From positions 1-7,095 of the forward strand of contig JACQGW010000201.1 of NCBI GenBank assembly GCA_016199325.1: a stretch of 7,095 nt of DNA, written 5' to 3'. This DNA comes from Chloroflexota bacterium. GTDB lineage: Bacteria > Chloroflexota > Dehalococcoidia > JACQGW01. The first letter of the stretch is position 1. Every line of letters begins with the position of its first letter. Below are positions 6,174 through 7,095 of this stretch, in pieces. The position numbers and the translations under genes were made by a program. Under the pieces are notes generated by a model. That model worked only from the letters and a program-made list of their open reading frames with translations, was not told the DNA's origin and ran no database searches.

Positions 6174-6281
6174 GGGGAGGAGCTGTCAACGGATTCGGGG
6201 AACGGATTGAGCGGATTGGAACGGGGGGAGTCGATCAAATCCGTTCAATCCGCTCCCAAAATCCGTTGACAGCTCCTCCCC
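6174..6281. repeat. Long imperfect inverted repeat with symmetric CGGATT motifs
   Basis: The arms are about 6174-6223 and 6232-6281 with an 8-nt loop. The outer 22 bp are perfect (GGGGAGGAGCTGTCAACGGA plus TT against its reverse complement at 6260-6281). The inner part pairs with roughly six mismatches. CGGATT occurs at 6190, 6203 and 6212 in the left arm, and AATCCG at 6238, 6247 and 6260 in the right arm, so the 13- and 9-nt spacings are mirrored. No gene is encoded. The PIN-toxin frame terminates inside the right arm (stop 6245-6247). It resembles a MITE/REP-like unit and could form a strong hairpin in either transcript. Confidence 0.9.
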
Positions 6282-6679
6282 CGCGACTCGGCTCCGGCCT
6301 CGCTTGTCGCGTGTAGGGTGCGCGTAAGCCTACCCCACGCGGCCGGTGGAGTCAATCTTTCCTGTTCGTCCTTCTTGTCCCGAACTGATACGGGGAGCCG
6401 GCGTCTGGGGGTGGTCGTCTGGGCAGTGCTGCCAATGAGGAACAAGAAGTCAGCCACTTCGCTCTCATTCAGGCCGTACTTCTCGCGAAACCTGGGGCGA
6501 GCCAAGACCCGAACGTATTCTGACTGGAGGGCCGGCGAGACAATCAGCGTGAAAGCACCTGTCCGCAAGGCTTCGATCAGCCGATACGGAGCACCATGCT
6601 TGCTGATGAGCCCGCTGACAAACAGATTGGTGTCAACGACGGCGGTGATTCTTCCGCTTCTCTTCCTCATGCATCTCAT
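6245..6679 (-). CDS. PIN-domain toxin (VapC-like), C-terminus replaced by repeat sequence
   Basis: The N-terminal two-thirds resembles the PIN-family putative toxins: ITAVVDTNLFVSGLIS (11-26; Asp16 an active-site acid), a segment IVSPALQSEYVRVLARPRFR (46-65; Glu54 the second acid), then KYGLNESEVADFLFLI (67-82). PIN toxins are Mg-dependent ribonucleases needing about four acidic residues. Family members continue after an RDPKDxxFLA-like motif into a GADYLVTGD-like segment. Here RDKKDEQE (100-107) is followed by about 37 residues (LTPPAAWGRLTRTLH...) encoded by the repeat block, so the last strand and its acids are missing. The product is probably inactive, although the total of 144 residues hides the loss. 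ATG 6679 overlaps the antitoxin gene by 47 nt; ATG 6670 is an alternative, and neither has a clear Shine-Dalgarno, so coupling to the antitoxin is likely. Effectively a 3'-disrupted pseudogene. Confidence 0.7.
   Translation of the reverse strand: MRCMRKRSGRITAVVDTNLFVSGLISKHGAPYRLIEALRTGAFTLIVSPALQSEYVRVLARPRFREKYGLNESEVADFLFLIGSTAQTTTPRRRLPVSVRDKKDEQERLTPPAAWGRLTRTLHATSEAGAESRGRSCQRILGAD
6316..6334. repeat. 19-bp direct repeat, copy B
   Basis: GGGTGCGCGTAAGCCTACC, identical to copy A at 6121-6139. On the - strand it lies inside the reading frame of the PIN-domain gene and encodes part of its non-homologous tail (GRLTRTL, res 116-122). Confidence 0.9.
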
Positions 6680-6941
6680 GACGAACGGCTTCGACCTCGG
6701 TCGTCACGTCACGGAGAACCTCGTCCGGATCCTTGTCGAGGTTTCGCTCACGCACTTGGTCGACGGTGGCCCAGGCCCGCTCCTGCTCTCGCTTGAGAAC
6801 CTCGTACTGTTCCGGGCTGATCACCACGGCGAAGGGCTTCCCCTTTCGCTCCACGATCACCGGTTCCTTGGTGTAGTACACCGTACCCAACAGTTCGGAG
6901 AAGTTGGCTCTGGCGTCTCGGGCAGACATTCTTCTAGCCAA
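6633..6941 (-). CDS. Phd/YefM-type antitoxin
   Basis: A 102-residue protein with the typical Phd/YefM N-terminal DNA-binding and dimer domain: SARDARANFSELLGTVYYTK (res 6-25), EPVIVERKGKPFAVVISPEQYEVL, then a charged helical C-terminal half (~40-102) rich in Glu, Asp, Arg and Lys that would wrap the toxin. It should bind its own promoter and neutralise the downstream PIN protein. I chose TTG 6941: GGAGG at 6949-6953 is 7 nt upstream, whereas ATG 6929 is 19 nt from it and ATG 6959 lies before it, at the predicted transcription start. The coding sequence appears intact, while its toxin partner is truncated. The family call is firm; the start is a well-supported inference. Confidence 0.85.
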   Translation of the reverse strand: MARRMSARDARANFSELLGTVYYTKEPVIVERKGKPFAVVISPEQYEVLKREQERAWATVDQVRERNLDKDPDEVLRDVTTEVEAVRHEMHEEEKRKNHRRR

Positions 6942-6948
6942 GGACAGA

Positions 6949-6953
6949 CCTCC
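6949..6953 (-). promoter_or_regulatory. Shine-Dalgarno site deciding the TTG start of the antitoxin
   Basis: GGAGG within AGAGGAGGT (- strand), 7 nt before TTG 6941. It is the best Shine-Dalgarno match I noticed while checking starts in the window, and it makes the two in-frame ATG candidates less likely. Confidence 0.7.
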
Positions 6954-6963
6954 TCTCATGCGC

Positions 6964-6983
6964 ACACTATACCACGGAAGTGT
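6964..6983. promoter_or_regulatory. Possible autoregulatory operator overlapping the -10
   Basis: ACACT (6964-6968) and AGTGT (6979-6983) form an inverted repeat with a 10-nt gap, overlapping the -10 box and part of the spacer. Phd/YefM antitoxins usually bind short palindromes in their own promoters, so this is a reasonable operator candidate. The arms are only 5 bp, so chance is possible. Confidence 0.35.
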
Positions 6984-6995
6984 ACATAATGTCAA
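6966..6995 (-). promoter_or_regulatory. Sigma70-type promoter of the antitoxin-toxin pair
   Basis: On the - strand, TTGACA (6990-6995) is separated by 18 nt from TATAGT (6966-6971). This is a perfect -35 and a five-of-six -10. The start of transcription would be near 6958-6960, giving a short leader of about 18 nt that contains the ribosome binding site. The A/T-rich spacer stands out from the GC-rich surroundings. Confidence 0.75.
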
Positions 6996-7037
6996 CTCGG
7001 GGCAGTGGTCTGTCAAGGCTGGACTGCAGGGTTCGTA

Positions 7038-7095
7038 GTTGGCGCTTGAGCGCCCGGCTCTCGGGCGCCCGAGAGCCGGGCGCTCAAGCGCCAAC
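7038..7095. repeat. Perfect 58-bp palindrome at the window edge
   Basis: A 29-bp left half (7038-7066) is followed directly by its exact reverse complement (7067-7095), with no loop. Each half contains a smaller hairpin: GGCGCTTGAGCGCC at 7041-7054 and GGCGCTCAAGCGCC at 7079-7092. The middle (7053-7080) is itself a 28-bp palindrome. As one strand it could fold into a long hairpin or a three-armed cruciform. It ends exactly at the last base, so the symmetry may continue, or may reflect an assembly end. Confidence 0.9.

Noticed and set aside
6942..7094. The longer antitoxin frame reaching 7094.
   Set aside because: It would start upstream of the promoter and inside the palindrome. The family homology begins only around ARRMSARDARANF.

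Overview
The window is GC-rich (about two-thirds G+C by eye) and carries many short dispersed and inverted repeats. It looks like a Chloroflexota-type genome, possibly the Thermomicrobia/Sphaerobacter side or an uncultured relative. That placement rests on general impression: repeat families whose translations read like 'SGRGAGGEG' and 'MLSRSEAS', a DUF2142-like membrane protein, and a single-chain acyl-CoA synthetase. No rRNA, tRNA or other marker gene fixes the taxonomy, and no CRISPR array or complete insertion sequence is present.

Layout. (1) 1-958, + strand: the 3' part of a multi-pass membrane protein of DUF2142/glycosyltransferase-39 type. Its reading frame stays open back to the window start through a cluster of G-rich repeats. 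(2) 984-1412, +: a small soluble protein of unknown function. (3) 1413-1738: noncoding sequence between convergent genes, holding a short repeat, a degenerate REP-like inverted repeat and a four-copy decamer. (4) 6099 down to 1739, - strand: a crotonase, then an NDP-forming acyl-CoA synthetase overlapping it by 4 nt, then an M20 metallopeptidase. A nested inverted-repeat element (2977-3142) separates the last two genes. (5) 6100-6350: a second repeat block, consisting of a symmetric 108-bp inverted repeat between two copies of a 19-bp direct repeat. (6) 6245-6995, -: a toxin-antitoxin-like pair, with a Phd/YefM-type antitoxin and its promoter followed by a PIN-domain toxin that has lost its C-terminal part. 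(7) 7038-7095: a perfect 58-bp palindrome with no loop, ending exactly at the window edge.

How the genes fit together. The crotonase and the CoA ligase are translationally coupled and probably act on one acyl-CoA route: activation or ATP-yielding deactivation of an acid, plus hydration, isomerisation or a related crotonase step. The M20 hydrolase could supply the free acid or an amino acid by cleaving an amide or peptide, but that link is speculative. No regulator is encoded nearby.

The most distinctive theme is repeats entering reading frames. One cluster seems to lie in frame inside the membrane protein. One element supplies the C-terminal tail and stop codon of the CoA ligase. A third replaces the end of the PIN toxin. 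I found no convincing new multi-gene system. The best leads are these repeat-gene fusions, the orphaned antitoxin, and an Asn in place of a usual catalytic Glu in the crotonase.
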